A program made the position numbers and the translations under genes. Under the pieces are notes generated by a model, which saw only the letters and a list, made by a program, of their open reading frames with translations, was not told the DNA's origin and did no database searches. A stretch of 64,000 bases of DNA. Source: Tenacibaculum aquimarinum (lineage in GTDB: Bacteria > Bacteroidota > Bacteroidia > Flavobacteriales > Flavobacteriaceae). The stretch lies in the NCBI RefSeq assembly GCF_022478115.1, contig NZ_JAKGSC010000002.1, positions 248,001 through 312,000 on the forward strand, in the 5' to 3' direction. Positions 1 through 8,778 of this stretch are shown one piece after another (position 1 is the stretch's first letter; each line of letters begins with the position of its first letter).

Positions 1-258
1 TGGTTTTTTAACAGTTATAATTCTTGCAATGTATTCTATTGAAAAAAGAATTGTAATAACCCATTCAGAAATATTTAAAAAATTATGATATTTATTATCA
101 AAACTCTCAACACTTTCAAGCATAACTAATATAATACTTGCAACAATTGCTATTAATAAAACAACATCAAATAATTTACCTGAAGGAGTATCTGCTTCAT
201 AAATTATTTCATGAAGTTTTTCTTTCCAAGTTAAAGATGTGGGTTTAGTGTTATCCAA
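1..258 (-). CDS. Voltage-gated potassium channel, N-terminus (partial, runs off left edge)
   Basis: The reverse complement of the first 258 bases stays open for 86 codons and is cut by the window edge. It shows a short cytoplasmic lead with HEIIYEADTPSGKLFDVV, a first membrane segment of about 20 hydrophobic residues, an acidic loop, and a second segment containing EWVITILFSIEYIARI. This is the S1-S2 pattern of the bacterial ion-transport (Kv-like) family, whose members pass K+ across the inner membrane. No ATG is available: an in-frame TAG lies 11 codons upstream, so a TTG at 256-258 (protein starting MDNTKPTS) is the best start. The pore and any C-terminal regulatory domain lie outside the window. 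It follows the caspase-like gene on the same strand by 88 bp. Confidence 0.8.
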   Translation of the reverse strand, partial: MDNTKPTSLTWKEKLHEIIYEADTPSGKLFDVVLLIAIVASIILVMLESVESFDNKYHNFLNISEWVITILFSIEYIARIITVKKP

Positions 259-346
259 AAAAATATTATTGTTGATTTTGATACAATACTACAAATTATT
301 TTATAAAATAAAACGATATAACAGTGTAACTTTTAATGTTAGAATG

Positions 347-3160
347 TTATTTTTTAATGAAAATAAAATCTCCTCCTTCATCTCCAATTCCATGTATAGT
401 TCCATATTGTGGTTTATTTTCACTGTTATTTATTACTGGATCTTCTATCATGTCAAATAATTTTCTTGCAGATAAATATTTATTTGGGTTATTTTCTAGT
501 CTTTTAATTAAGTATTTAAAGAAAACACTTTCATTTGGTACTGTTTTTAAAGTTCCGCTTGTAATTGCCTTTTTACTTGGTAATTCAAATTTTCTTTGAA
601 TAGATTTTGGCGTTTTAGTTACATCTCTAGTTTTAAATATACTTCCACTAAAACATGCGTCAGAAATTAATAATGTATGTTTCGATTTTATGGCTTTAAA
701 ATGATCTACTAAACTAGAATTACTAAACAAATTTTCTTCATATTCCATTATTGCATTAGAAGGAAGCCAACTACCAATTTCATCTTGAAAAACACCATGT
801 CCAGCATAAAATAATAATAAGTTATCTTTTGTTGTTATTTTTTTTCTAAGCTTAAAAAGTTCTCTATTTATTTCGTTGTCCTTTGGGTTTTTTAAAACAA
901 TTACATTTTGTGAATTAAAATTATATTGCTGAGTTAATACTTGCCTCAATTTTTCTGCATCTCTTAATGGTTTACCTTCTAAATCATCAATAGATTCGTC
1001 TTCATAATCACTAACACCAATAATTAAGGCATAATATTTACCAAAACCTAAATCTATATTCTGATTAGCGTTGTTAGTAATAACCTCTGAATTAGTGTCA
1101 AAGTTTGTGTTAGATTTTCTTTTAATGGTAAATTTCTTGGTAGCTGTAGCTTGTTTTAAATCTGTTGCTGAAACAATTAATTCATTTTTACCATATTTTA
1201 ATGGAACATTTGCAACAAAATTTCCGTTTTCAGAAACGTTTGCTTCAACACCGTTTATTAATATTTCATAAATTCCATCTGAGTCAGAAGCATGTCCTCT
1301 TACTGTTATTTTCTTAGCTTTAACAATTTTAAAACCTCTTTTTTCTTCAACATTTGGTTCAGAAATCACAATAATTGGAGGGTTATTATGATTTGTTGTT
1401 TGGTATTTTACTCTAAAATAATTTACAGCTATTTTTTGTTTATCATAAACTGTAAAACCTATTTTGTTTCCGAAAAAACCTTCAAAAGGAAATTCATTTA
1501 CATAAACATTGTTTATATAAAAACGTAATAATTGATTACTCTTTACAATTTTTATAACATTCTCTTGGTACAAATTTGTTTTTATAACATCTGCCTGAGT
1601 CCAAGGAATTATGGCAGAATATTTGTTGTTTTCATATTTTCTATAAAGATATTGCCCAGTATTTGATAAAAAGAAACTATACTCATTAGCAGAGTTTTTT
1701 CTACCAAATGTTAAACCATAAGTTAAGTTAGATGCGCCTGTTTGTTTTGTAAATGATGTCTCTAAAATAAAATCTTTTTGGGTGTTTAAATCTATTTCAT
1801 TTTTAAAGAAAATACCACCTTTTATTTTTCTGTCTAATACAAATTTTCCATTATTTATTTCTGCAGAATAATTATCTGTACTATTTAAAATCCAACCATT
1901 ATTGTTGTTTGTGAAATTGTCTGAAACTGGTACAGACATTTGCTTGGCTACTATTGAGTTATTGTTGTTATTAGAGTTTTTATTTTGTTTTACTTTTAAA
2001 TAATCTATTGCTATTTTTTGCTTATTGAATAAAATAAAACCTATATGATTTCCATAAAAAGGTTCAAAATCAGATTCATTGATATAGTTCCCATTTATAT
2101 AAAATAGGTATCTATTATTTTGTTTTTTAATTTTTATAATATTAGAAGCTCCGTTCTTCTTATTTATAAAAGAAGTTGTTTTCCAATTTATAATTTTCTC
2201 TTCTTTACCTTTTACATTTCTTACAAATTTATAATATCCGTTAGAAGTAATATAAAATCGAAAACTGCTATCACTTTTTTTACCCCACATTATTCCGTAA
2301 GAATAATTAGTAACACCACTTATTTTATCTATTTTAGTTTCAAACTCAAAATCTTTAGTTTCATCAATAACATTGTTAATAGTTGAAGAATAACCGCCTT
2401 TTTCTTTTTTGTGTTCTAAATAATATTTTCCAGAATTAATATCATAGGTTACAAACTCATTATTACTAATAGTCCATTTATTAGAATTACTACTAAAAGT
2501 TTCATTTAAAGAAGTATTAACTGAGGTAATATTGTTATTGTAAGAGTTTTTAGTTGCCTTTTTAATTCTTAAATAATCAATTGAAATTTTTTGATTTCTA
2601 TTAATAATATATCCAGCAGAATTTCCATAAACCTCAGATATAGACTTAGAAATTAAAAGTTTATTGTTTACATAAAAAGAAATAATAGTTCCATTCTTTT
2701 TTATTTTTAAAGTATTTACAGCATAGTTTCCTTTTTTTATATCTTCAGATTTTGTCCATTTATGAATTGTAGTAAATGAGCCATTTTTCTTTTGATTTAT
2801 TTGATAATAACCATTGCTAGTGATAGTTAACTCAAGACGATCTTTATTTTCTTTTTGAATAAACATTCCATAACCATAATCTTGTACTCCAGAAATTTTT
2901 TGAATTGAGCTTTCCATTTCAAAATTATCAGAAGTATTAATTTTAAACTTTGGAGAAAAAATTAATAAGTTCTTTTCGGTGTTTTTGTATTCATAATAAT
3001 ATCTACCATTAAATACTTTTAAATCGAAATTATTAGTATTACCAACATACCATTTTTTAGAATTATCGTTAAAATCGTCATTAAAAAAATAATCTTGACT
3101 AAAACAAAAAGTAGTAAATAGTAAAAGTACTTTTAGTATGTGTTTTTTAAAATCTTTCAT
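347..3160 (-). CDS. Exported caspase-family (C14) peptidase with three LamG-like repeats
   Basis: A 937-residue protein with a signal peptide (about residues 1-21). Three tandem homologous domains follow, at about 28-200, 218-391 and 414-585, each ending in a QKI(S/A)(I/V)(D/N)Y motif. They look like the concanavalin/LamG-like beta-sandwich used for carbohydrate or protein binding. An Ig-like domain spans about 595-680. The caspase-like domain fills the C-terminus from about 705, with catalytic His788 in FYAGHG and Cys836 in SDACFSG, so both dyad residues are present. Caspase-fold peptidases usually cleave after basic or acidic residues; the specificity here cannot be read. It sits 10 bp downstream of a papain-like gene and is surely cotranscribed with it. 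The signal peptide places it in the periplasm or outside the cell, unlike cytosolic defence caspases. Confidence 0.88.
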   Translation of the reverse strand: MKDFKKHILKVLLLFTTFCFSQDYFFNDDFNDNSKKWYVGNTNNFDLKVFNGRYYYEYKNTEKNLLIFSPKFKINTSDNFEMESSIQKISGVQDYGYGMFIQKENKDRLELTITSNGYYQINQKKNGSFTTIHKWTKSEDIKKGNYAVNTLKIKKNGTIISFYVNNKLLISKSISEVYGNSAGYIINRNQKISIDYLRIKKATKNSYNNNITSVNTSLNETFSSNSNKWTISNNEFVTYDINSGKYYLEHKKEKGGYSSTINNVIDETKDFEFETKIDKISGVTNYSYGIMWGKKSDSSFRFYITSNGYYKFVRNVKGKEEKIINWKTTSFINKKNGASNIIKIKKQNNRYLFYINGNYINESDFEPFYGNHIGFILFNKQKIAIDYLKVKQNKNSNNNNNSIVAKQMSVPVSDNFTNNNNGWILNSTDNYSAEINNGKFVLDRKIKGGIFFKNEIDLNTQKDFILETSFTKQTGASNLTYGLTFGRKNSANEYSFFLSNTGQYLYRKYENNKYSAIIPWTQADVIKTNLYQENVIKIVKSNQLLRFYINNVYVNEFPFEGFFGNKIGFTVYDKQKIAVNYFRVKYQTTNHNNPPIIVISEPNVEEKRGFKIVKAKKITVRGHASDSDGIYEILINGVEANVSENGNFVANVPLKYGKNELIVSATDLKQATATKKFTIKRKSNTNFDTNSEVITNNANQNIDLGFGKYYALIIGVSDYEDESIDDLEGKPLRDAEKLRQVLTQQYNFNSQNVIVLKNPKDNEINRELFKLRKKITTKDNLLLFYAGHGVFQDEIGSWLPSNAIMEYEENLFSNSSLVDHFKAIKSKHTLLISDACFSGSIFKTRDVTKTPKSIQRKFELPSKKAITSGTLKTVPNESVFFKYLIKRLENNPNKYLSARKLFDMIEDPVINNSENKPQYGTIHGIGDEGGDFIFIKK

Positions 3161-3170
3161 ATTCGGTTAA

Positions 3171-4616
3171 TTATTTATGATTCATAGCAATAAATATAGG
3201 TACAATCTTATCGGTACTTTTATTAGATTTTGCGCTAAAAGCTATTTTATTACTATTAAAATTAACGTTTGTACCATTATAAGTGTGTTTTTGTAAAGCT
3301 GTTTTAATTTTAGTTACAAAATCTCCAGAGTTATATTTTGCATTACTAAGTAAGTTAGTAATATTCAATTTTTCTTTACTGAATAATACACAAAGTATGT
3401 CTTGACCTGGTTTATTGTCAAACTCTATAAAATAGTCTTCGTTAGGCAATGCAATTTCACTATTTGAATAATTAAAAAATGGACTAAACTTATCAAATGG
3501 ATATAATTTTTCAGCTGCTTTGTCTGCGCCACTATAACCTATTAAATATACATAACCTCTTTGTTTAGATTTTAGGTAAATCCTAAATTGAGTTCCTGAA
3601 GAATACGATTTATTAACCTTATAAGTTGTTTTGCTAGATTTTACAATATTAAAACCTCTATTTGCATCTTTAGATAAACTTATTGGCATGTTTTGTCCAT
3701 TACTTAATTCTAATCTTAATTCACCTCCTAAAGTATTACTAACAATAGGGTTATTGTTAGTATCATTATTTGTGTCTTTATTCTTATCTATTAATACATA
3801 GGCCGTTTTTACTTGTCTTTGGAAATCTGAATACTTAATCCAGAAAAAACCATTTTGTCCAAAACGAGTTCCCCAAGAGTTCATAATTTCAAAAGCGCCT
3901 CCCATTTTATTATCGTCATAACCAACAACAACCATTGCGTGTCCTTTTTTTCCGTAGTTAGAAACCCAAACGTTATTAAAATCGGTTTTTAGACTGTTAA
4001 ACTTAAATAATCCTATTACTACTGGATTTTTATTTGCAATAGCTTTTTTTACTTTTTTAACAAGATTATATGGATTATTCCAACGTGCTAATCGTTCAAA
4101 AGTTAATATTTTATGATTCTGAGCAGAAGTTAATGTTGAATTTGTTGGTGGCTTTGTACAATTTCTTGAATCATAAGGAAATTCAGTTAATTTAGAAGCT
4201 CCTTTTACATTCAAAATTTTCATAGCATCTTCTATAAATGCACCTTGACAAAGATTATTTACTCTTATTTGATTATATACAAAAGAAGGAGAAAAGGTAT
4301 TTTGATTAATTTTTGTAAGATTGTTTTCCCATCCATTTTTTACAGCATTAGCTATTGTTCTTGCACCATAAGCGCTAGACCAACCAACACAAGAACCTTG
4401 TGCTCCTTGGTTTCCTGGAGTAGGAGCGTAGCCTTTTATACTAAATTTGGAAGGAAGCTTCTCAAAACTTCTAGAAACTAATGGAGCAGACATTTCAATA
4501 GATTCATACCTTTCTTGATCAAACTGTAAGCCAGTTCCTAAATTACCTTCTTGAGAAAATGAAGCGTAATAAAATACTACTATAAATAGCGTTAATAATA
4601 GATTGCGTTTTAACAT
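3171..4616 (-). CDS. Exported papain-family (C1A) cysteine peptidase with DUF4384-like tail
   Basis: A 481-residue protein with an N-terminal signal peptide (about residues 1-21). The papain fold spans about 55-275. The oxyanion-hole Gln70 lies six residues before nucleophile Cys76 (NQGAQGSC), as in papain; His226 sits in GHAMVVVGYDD and Asn246 in NSWG, so the catalytic set is complete. After an Asn/Asp/Thr-rich linker (about 279-292), the last 180 residues resemble DUF4384, a domain often attached to bacterial caspases. No long propeptide is visible between the signal peptide and the catalytic core (about 35 residues). It is the first gene of a two-gene unit with the caspase-like protein; the stop and next start are 10 bp apart. 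Substrates are unknown. Confidence 0.85.
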   Translation of the reverse strand: MLKRNLLLTLFIVVFYYASFSQEGNLGTGLQFDQERYESIEMSAPLVSRSFEKLPSKFSIKGYAPTPGNQGAQGSCVGWSSAYGARTIANAVKNGWENNLTKINQNTFSPSFVYNQIRVNNLCQGAFIEDAMKILNVKGASKLTEFPYDSRNCTKPPTNSTLTSAQNHKILTFERLARWNNPYNLVKKVKKAIANKNPVVIGLFKFNSLKTDFNNVWVSNYGKKGHAMVVVGYDDNKMGGAFEIMNSWGTRFGQNGFFWIKYSDFQRQVKTAYVLIDKNKDTNNDTNNNPIVSNTLGGELRLELSNGQNMPISLSKDANRGFNIVKSSKTTYKVNKSYSSGTQFRIYLKSKQRGYVYLIGYSGADKAAEKLYPFDKFSPFFNYSNSEIALPNEDYFIEFDNKPGQDILCVLFSKEKLNITNLLSNAKYNSGDFVTKIKTALQKHTYNGTNVNFNSNKIAFSAKSNKSTDKIVPIFIAMNHK

Positions 4617-4668
4617 TGCAGTGTTGTTTTTGGTTAAAAAACAAAAATCTAATATTATAAAAGGGATT

Positions 4669-4692
4669 AAAATACGTCATTTGACGTATTTT
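4669..4692 (-). terminator. Hairpin terminator after the exonuclease gene
   Basis: A perfect 11-bp inverted repeat (AAAATACGTCA / TGACGTATTTT, 2-nt centre) begins just past the stop of the minus-strand exonuclease gene and precedes the peptidase pair. The T-run on the minus strand is short, so termination may be weak. Confidence 0.5.
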
Positions 4693-4704
4693 ATGGTTTT
4701 AAGT

Positions 4705-5787
4705 TTAAAACCTTATAATTTCATGAACTTTGTTTCTATTTAAATAATTTTTAATAATATTCTTAGCCATTAATTTATTTTCAATTGGGGTAATTATATT
4801 TTTTAATATATCTAATTTATTCTCTTGTAAAGCTAAATTTGTAAAACCATAACCAGTAACTTGATCATTTTCTATTAGTATTACAGAGTTTTCTTCAATA
4901 GTTCTTCCTTGATCAATTAAAACCATATTTCCATGCTGGAAATTAATATTAGGAATATTCTTTTTTGGTTTTCTAAGGTTGTACTTTGGGTTTAAAACAT
5001 CTAATTCAGTATAATACTTTAATCTAGTAAGTAATTCGTTTCCAGTTGCTTCATATGTAAAATTAGTAACTTTTTCTTGAATTTTCTGTGCTCTACTACT
5101 AGTTTTTATAAAAATTTTATTTATTTCTTTTTTAATATTCTTTCCTCTACCCATAAATAAGATTTTACCATCTCCATTATGTAAGTAAAAAACACCTGAA
5201 ACTTCTGGTGCTTTATCAATAAGACTATTTAGTTTTTCGGTAATTGTTCTACTATCAAAATAGGTTACATTTTGCTGTAAAATTCTTTTATCAGTATCTT
5301 TTTCAAGTAATAATTTAAATAATTGAACTGTAGCTAAAGCATCTCCATTTGCTCTATGTCTATCTGTCATTGGTATTCCTAAAGTTTTACAAAGTTTACC
5401 TAAACTATGCGAAGGTGCTTCTGGAATTAATTTTTTACTTAACGCAACAGTACAAATAGTATCTCTTAGGTAATTATAACCTAATCTTTTGTATTCAGTT
5501 TTTAAAATTCTATAATCAAAATTGGCATTATGAGCTACAATAAAACAATCTTTAGTAATTTCTATAATACGTTTAGCAATTTCATGAAACTTTGGTGCAT
5601 TAACCAACATTTTACTATTAATACCAGTTAATTTGACTACAAATTCCTGTATTTCTCTTTCAGGGTTAACTAAGGTAATAAATTGATCTACAACAGTATG
5701 TCCATCAAATTTGTGAATTGCGATTTCTGTAATTCCTTCTTCGTTAAATTTACCTCCAGTGGTTTCAATGTCTACTATTGCGTACAA
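4705..5787 (-). CDS. DnaQ-like DEDDh exonuclease with degenerate GIY-YIG domain
   Basis: A 360-residue two-domain nuclease. Residues 1-165 are a DEDDh 3'-5' exonuclease like DNA polymerase III epsilon: Asp6 and Glu8 in DIETTG, Asp91 in HNANFD, and His144/Asp149 in HRANGDA. Residues about 196-275 match the UvrC-type GIY-YIG fold (GVFYL, then LFMGRGKNI), but the usual tyrosine of YIG is Phe and the catalytic arginine region reads NIKKEI. The second nuclease may therefore be inactive or may only bind DNA. The DnaQ-UvrC N-terminal fusion is common in Bacteroidota and is presumed to act in DNA repair. It is the last gene of a minus-strand series, 24 bp after yggS, and is followed by a hairpin. Confidence 0.82.
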   Translation of the reverse strand: MYAIVDIETTGGKFNEEGITEIAIHKFDGHTVVDQFITLVNPEREIQEFVVKLTGINSKMLVNAPKFHEIAKRIIEITKDCFIVAHNANFDYRILKTEYKRLGYNYLRDTICTVALSKKLIPEAPSHSLGKLCKTLGIPMTDRHRANGDALATVQLFKLLLEKDTDKRILQQNVTYFDSRTITEKLNSLIDKAPEVSGVFYLHNGDGKILFMGRGKNIKKEINKIFIKTSSRAQKIQEKVTNFTYEATGNELLTRLKYYTELDVLNPKYNLRKPKKNIPNINFQHGNMVLIDQGRTIEENSVILIENDQVTGYGFTNLALQENKLDILKNIITPIENKLMAKNIIKNYLNRNKVHEIIRF

Positions 5788-5811
5788 TATTTTTCTTTTT
5801 ATGAGTTAAAA

Positions 5812-6492
5812 TTACGTAATATAATTACGTGAACCAAATATAGAACTTCCAATTCTTACCATTGTACTTCCGTTTTCGATTGCTAATTTATAATCGCCAC
5901 TCATTCCCATGCTTAAAGTTTTAAGTTCTAGGTTTTGAGTGTTAAGTTCTTCAAAAAAGTTTTTTAATGATAAAAATTCATCTTGAAGTTGTTGTTGATT
6001 ATCCGTAAATGTTGCCATTCCCATCAATCCAACTACATTTATATTTTTAAAAGCTGAAAAATCTTCCGAAGTTAAAATTTGTTCAATTTCAGAAAACGAT
6101 AATCCAAATTTAGTGTCTTCTTTTGCAATACGGGCTTGTAATAAACAATTAATTACACGATTGTGTTTTTTAGCTTGTTTATCAATTTCCTTTAAAGTTT
6201 TAAAGCTATCGACACCATGAATTAAATCGACAAAATGTGCCATATACTTCACTTTATTTCGCTGTAGATGTCCAATCATATGCCATTCAATATCTTTTGG
6301 TAAAGCATCGAATTTAGTAACCATTTCTTGAATTTTATTCTCTCCAAAAATACGTTGGCCAGCATTGTAAGCTTCTTGTACATCAGCAATTGGCTTCGTT
6401 TTAGAAACAGCAACTAATGTTACACTTTCTGGAAGTGCTTGCTTAATTTTAAGTAGGTTTTCTTTTATTCCTGTTATCATATCAGAATTCAT
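5812..6492 (-). CDS. YggS/PLPBP family pyridoxal-phosphate homeostasis protein
   Basis: A 226-residue protein of the single-domain TIM-barrel PLP-binding family (YggS, PROSC, PLPBP). Lys31 in AVSKTKP is the expected Schiff-base lysine. FGENKIQEM, HMIGHLQRNK and the C-terminal LSMGMSGDY and RIGSSIFGSR motifs are all present and complete. Family members carry PLP and buffer its free pool rather than catalysing a known reaction. The start overlaps the end of the DUF1015 gene by 11 bp, so the two are translationally linked. The context beside SerC, a PLP enzyme, fits a cofactor-supply role, which is inference. Confidence 0.92.
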   Translation of the reverse strand: MNSDMITGIKENLLKIKQALPESVTLVAVSKTKPIADVQEAYNAGQRIFGENKIQEMVTKFDALPKDIEWHMIGHLQRNKVKYMAHFVDLIHGVDSFKTLKEIDKQAKKHNRVINCLLQARIAKEDTKFGLSFSEIEQILTSEDFSAFKNINVVGLMGMATFTDNQQQLQDEFLSLKNFFEELNTQNLELKTLSMGMSGDYKLAIENGSTMVRIGSSIFGSRNYIT

Positions 6493-7720
6493 AAATAGTT
6501 AAAGCACTTCTTAATTTTGGTTCTATATAGGTTGTTTTTGGAGGCATCATTAAGTCTTCATCAACAATATTTTTTAATTCATTAATATTTGTTGGTAACA
6601 TTCCGAAGGAAACTTTAAAATCTCCTGTATCAACTTTAGTTTTTAGTTCTAAACTGTCAGATTTATCTTGTGAATAGATAATTTTAGAAGCATTTCTAAT
6701 ATCATCAATCCCTAAAATTGGTTTTAAAACAGTTGTAAAAAGAATTTGAGCATCTAATTTACTTAAAGAATCTGTGAATTTATATGCCGATTTACGTAAA
6801 TATAATGCATAAAATTCACCATTTAAATACATGCTAAAATGGTGTTTTTCTTTAGGTTTATATAGTTCTTGACCTTTGTTTTCTATTCTAAAGAAAGTGT
6901 CTAGCTCAATTAAAAATTCTTGAGGAGTTAAACCATTTAAGTCTTTTATAAATCTATTGAATTCATAAATTTGCAATTGACTTTCAGGTAATAAGTAGCT
7001 CATAAAAAAGTTATAATCTTCTTTTCCTGTATGATTAGGGTTTTCCTTGGCTAAATTCTGAGCCAACAAACAAGAAGACGTAGATCTATGATGTCCATCA
7101 GCAATATATAAGGTGTCTACCTTTTTGAAGGCGCTTGTAATTTCATGTATATCAGCTTCATTATCTACAACCCAAAGTTTATGGGATTCTTTATCAGTTG
7201 TAGAAAACTCATATTCTGCTCTTTCTTGCTGATATTTTTTTATAATTGATTCTATTACCGAATTATCTGGATAGGTTAGGAGCACAGGTTCTGCATTAAA
7301 ACCAGTGTTTTTTAAATAGTTTTCAAAAAGTAACTCTCTTTCTTTGAGCGTTCCTTCATGTTTTTTTATTACATTATTATGATAATCTTCAACAGAAGTT
7401 GCAGAAATTATTCCGCAAAAAGAATTTAATGCTGTCGTTTTTTGATAAATATAAAAACCGGCTACTTTATCTTGCGTAAAAATTTCATCTTCTTTAAATT
7501 CTAAATAACGATTGTGTACTAATTTAAAACGCAATTCTCCGCTAACATCTTGTTTATGATACTTATAACCAGGGTTTATAACATGTAAAAATGTATAAGG
7601 ATTAAATGCTAACTTAGAGTTTAACATTTCTGGTGTATAAATTTCATATGATTTAGACGAAACCATTGCTACTTTATCTCTTGTAGCTCTAACTGCTTTA
7701 AAAGGTTTAACAATTGCCAT
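6482..7720 (-). CDS. DUF1015 family protein linked to serine biosynthesis
   Basis: A 412-residue cytoplasmic protein of the DUF1015 family, recognised by its N-terminal VKPFKAVRAT, a central KKHEGT (about 119-124) and IADGHHR (206-212). The DGHHR stretch resembles the active-site motif of ParB/SbnI-like proteins, some of which are free-serine kinases. In many Bacteroidota and other bacteria DUF1015 genes stand next to serA and serC, as here (34 bp after serA). No serB-like phosphatase is visible in the window. A role in phosphoserine or serine metabolism is therefore a reasonable inference but is not shown by the sequence alone. Confidence 0.85.
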   Translation of the reverse strand: MAIVKPFKAVRATRDKVAMVSSKSYEIYTPEMLNSKLAFNPYTFLHVINPGYKYHKQDVSGELRFKLVHNRYLEFKEDEIFTQDKVAGFYIYQKTTALNSFCGIISATSVEDYHNNVIKKHEGTLKERELLFENYLKNTGFNAEPVLLTYPDNSVIESIIKKYQQERAEYEFSTTDKESHKLWVVDNEADIHEITSAFKKVDTLYIADGHHRSTSSCLLAQNLAKENPNHTGKEDYNFFMSYLLPESQLQIYEFNRFIKDLNGLTPQEFLIELDTFFRIENKGQELYKPKEKHHFSMYLNGEFYALYLRKSAYKFTDSLSKLDAQILFTTVLKPILGIDDIRNASKIIYSQDKSDSLELKTKVDTGDFKVSFGMLPTNINELKNIVDEDLMMPPKTTYIEPKLRSALTIYEF

Positions 7721-7754
7721 AATTCAGTACTCGGTTTTCAGTTATGAGTGAAAA

Positions 7755-8708
7755 TTATTCTTTTAATAACGTTACAATTTGATTTGCCAATTCTGTTCCA
7801 ACTCTATCTTGTGCTTCAACAGTAGCTCCTCCAATATGTGGAGTTAATGAAACTTCTGAATTCATTAATAATTGTACCGCAGGTGTTGGTTCTGTTTCAA
7901 AAACATCTAAACCTGCAAATTGTACTTTACCGCTATCTATTGCGTTTACCAAATCTACTTCTTGCAAAATACCACCTCTTGCAGTATTTACAATACCAAC
8001 ACCATCTTTCATTTCTTCAAACTCATCTTTGGCAATAATATAATCTTCTTGAGCAGAAACGTGAAGTGTAATAAAATCTGCTTCTTTTAATAATTCATCT
8101 TTATCAACTGTATCAATTGTAAAAGTAGTTTTCTGTCCGTTAAAAAACTCTAATGTTATTGCTGCGCTAGATACTTGCTTGTCTGTAGCTAAAACTTTCA
8201 TTCCTAATCCGATAGCAATTTTGGCAACTTCTTGTCCAATTTTTCCAAAACCAATAATACCAATTGTTTTTCCTCTTAATTCTGTTCCGTAAGAGTATGC
8301 TTTTTTCAAATCATTAAAACGTGAATCTCCTTCTAAAGGCATTTCTCTGTTAGAAGAATGAAGAAAACGAACCATTCCAAATAAATGAGCAAAAACTAAT
8401 TCTGCAACAGAACTAGAAGGAGCTGCTGGCGTATTTATTACCAATAAACCATTGTCTTCGGCATAATCAACATCAACGTTATCAATTTCAACACCTGAAA
8501 TACCAATCAGTTTAATGCTTGGACAAGCTTCCATTAATTCTTGACGAACTTGTGTATTGTTGCCAACTAAAATAGCGTCAATATTTTCTTCGTTTATAAA
8601 GTTTTCTAATTGATTTTGAGCCACTTTTGTGTTTAATACTTCAAAACCATTCTTTTCTAAAATGTCTATTCCGCTTTGCGAAATTCCATCATTTGCTAAT
8701 ATTTTCAT
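7755..8708 (-). CDS. serA: D-3-phosphoglycerate dehydrogenase (short form)
   Basis: A 317-residue NAD-dependent D-2-hydroxyacid dehydrogenase. The Rossmann motif GFGKIG is at about 153-158. The catalytic residues are Arg244 in NTARGG, Glu273 in DVFETEP and His291 in TPHIGGAT. There is no C-terminal ACT regulatory domain, so feedback inhibition by serine of the E. coli type is not expected. Its place directly after serC on the same strand supports oxidation of 3-phosphoglycerate as the first step of serine synthesis. The 70-bp spacer to serC holds short AT-rich direct repeats. Confidence 0.88.
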   Translation of the reverse strand: MKILANDGISQSGIDILEKNGFEVLNTKVAQNQLENFINEENIDAILVGNNTQVRQELMEACPSIKLIGISGVEIDNVDVDYAEDNGLLVINTPAAPSSSVAELVFAHLFGMVRFLHSSNREMPLEGDSRFNDLKKAYSYGTELRGKTIGIIGFGKIGQEVAKIAIGLGMKVLATDKQVSSAAITLEFFNGQKTTFTIDTVDKDELLKEADFITLHVSAQEDYIIAKDEFEEMKDGVGIVNTARGGILQEVDLVNAIDSGKVQFAGLDVFETEPTPAVQLLMNSEVSLTPHIGGATVEAQDRVGTELANQIVTLLKE

Positions 8709-8710
8709 CT

Positions 8711-8778
8711 TTTATTAAAATATTCAAAAATTGAAATATTCAAAAATTATTACATTTTTAAATTTTCAAATTATTACA
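8711..8778. repeat. Short AT-rich direct repeats between serC and serA
   Basis: The spacer contains AAATATTCAAAAATT twice in tandem, followed by two near copies of AATTTTCAAATTATTACATT-like sequence. Such simple repeats recur in Flavobacteriaceae intergenic DNA. Nothing indicates a coding or structural role. Confidence 0.5.

Noticed and set aside
239..599. Plus-strand ORFs of 73 and 87 codons at the left end
   Set aside because: They run antisense to the K+ channel start and the caspase C-terminus, which have clear protein homology on the minus strand; no coding character of their own.
347..4616. Interpreting the caspase/papain/K+ channel order as an anti-phage cell-death system
   Set aside because: Both peptidases have export signals and no sensor, nucleotide cyclase, TIR or NTPase gene is next to them; the evidence does not go beyond co-orientation.
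8711..8778. Direct repeats between serC and serA as an attachment site
   Set aside because: They are simple AT-rich repeats of a kind scattered through flavobacterial spacers, with no integrase or element boundary nearby.
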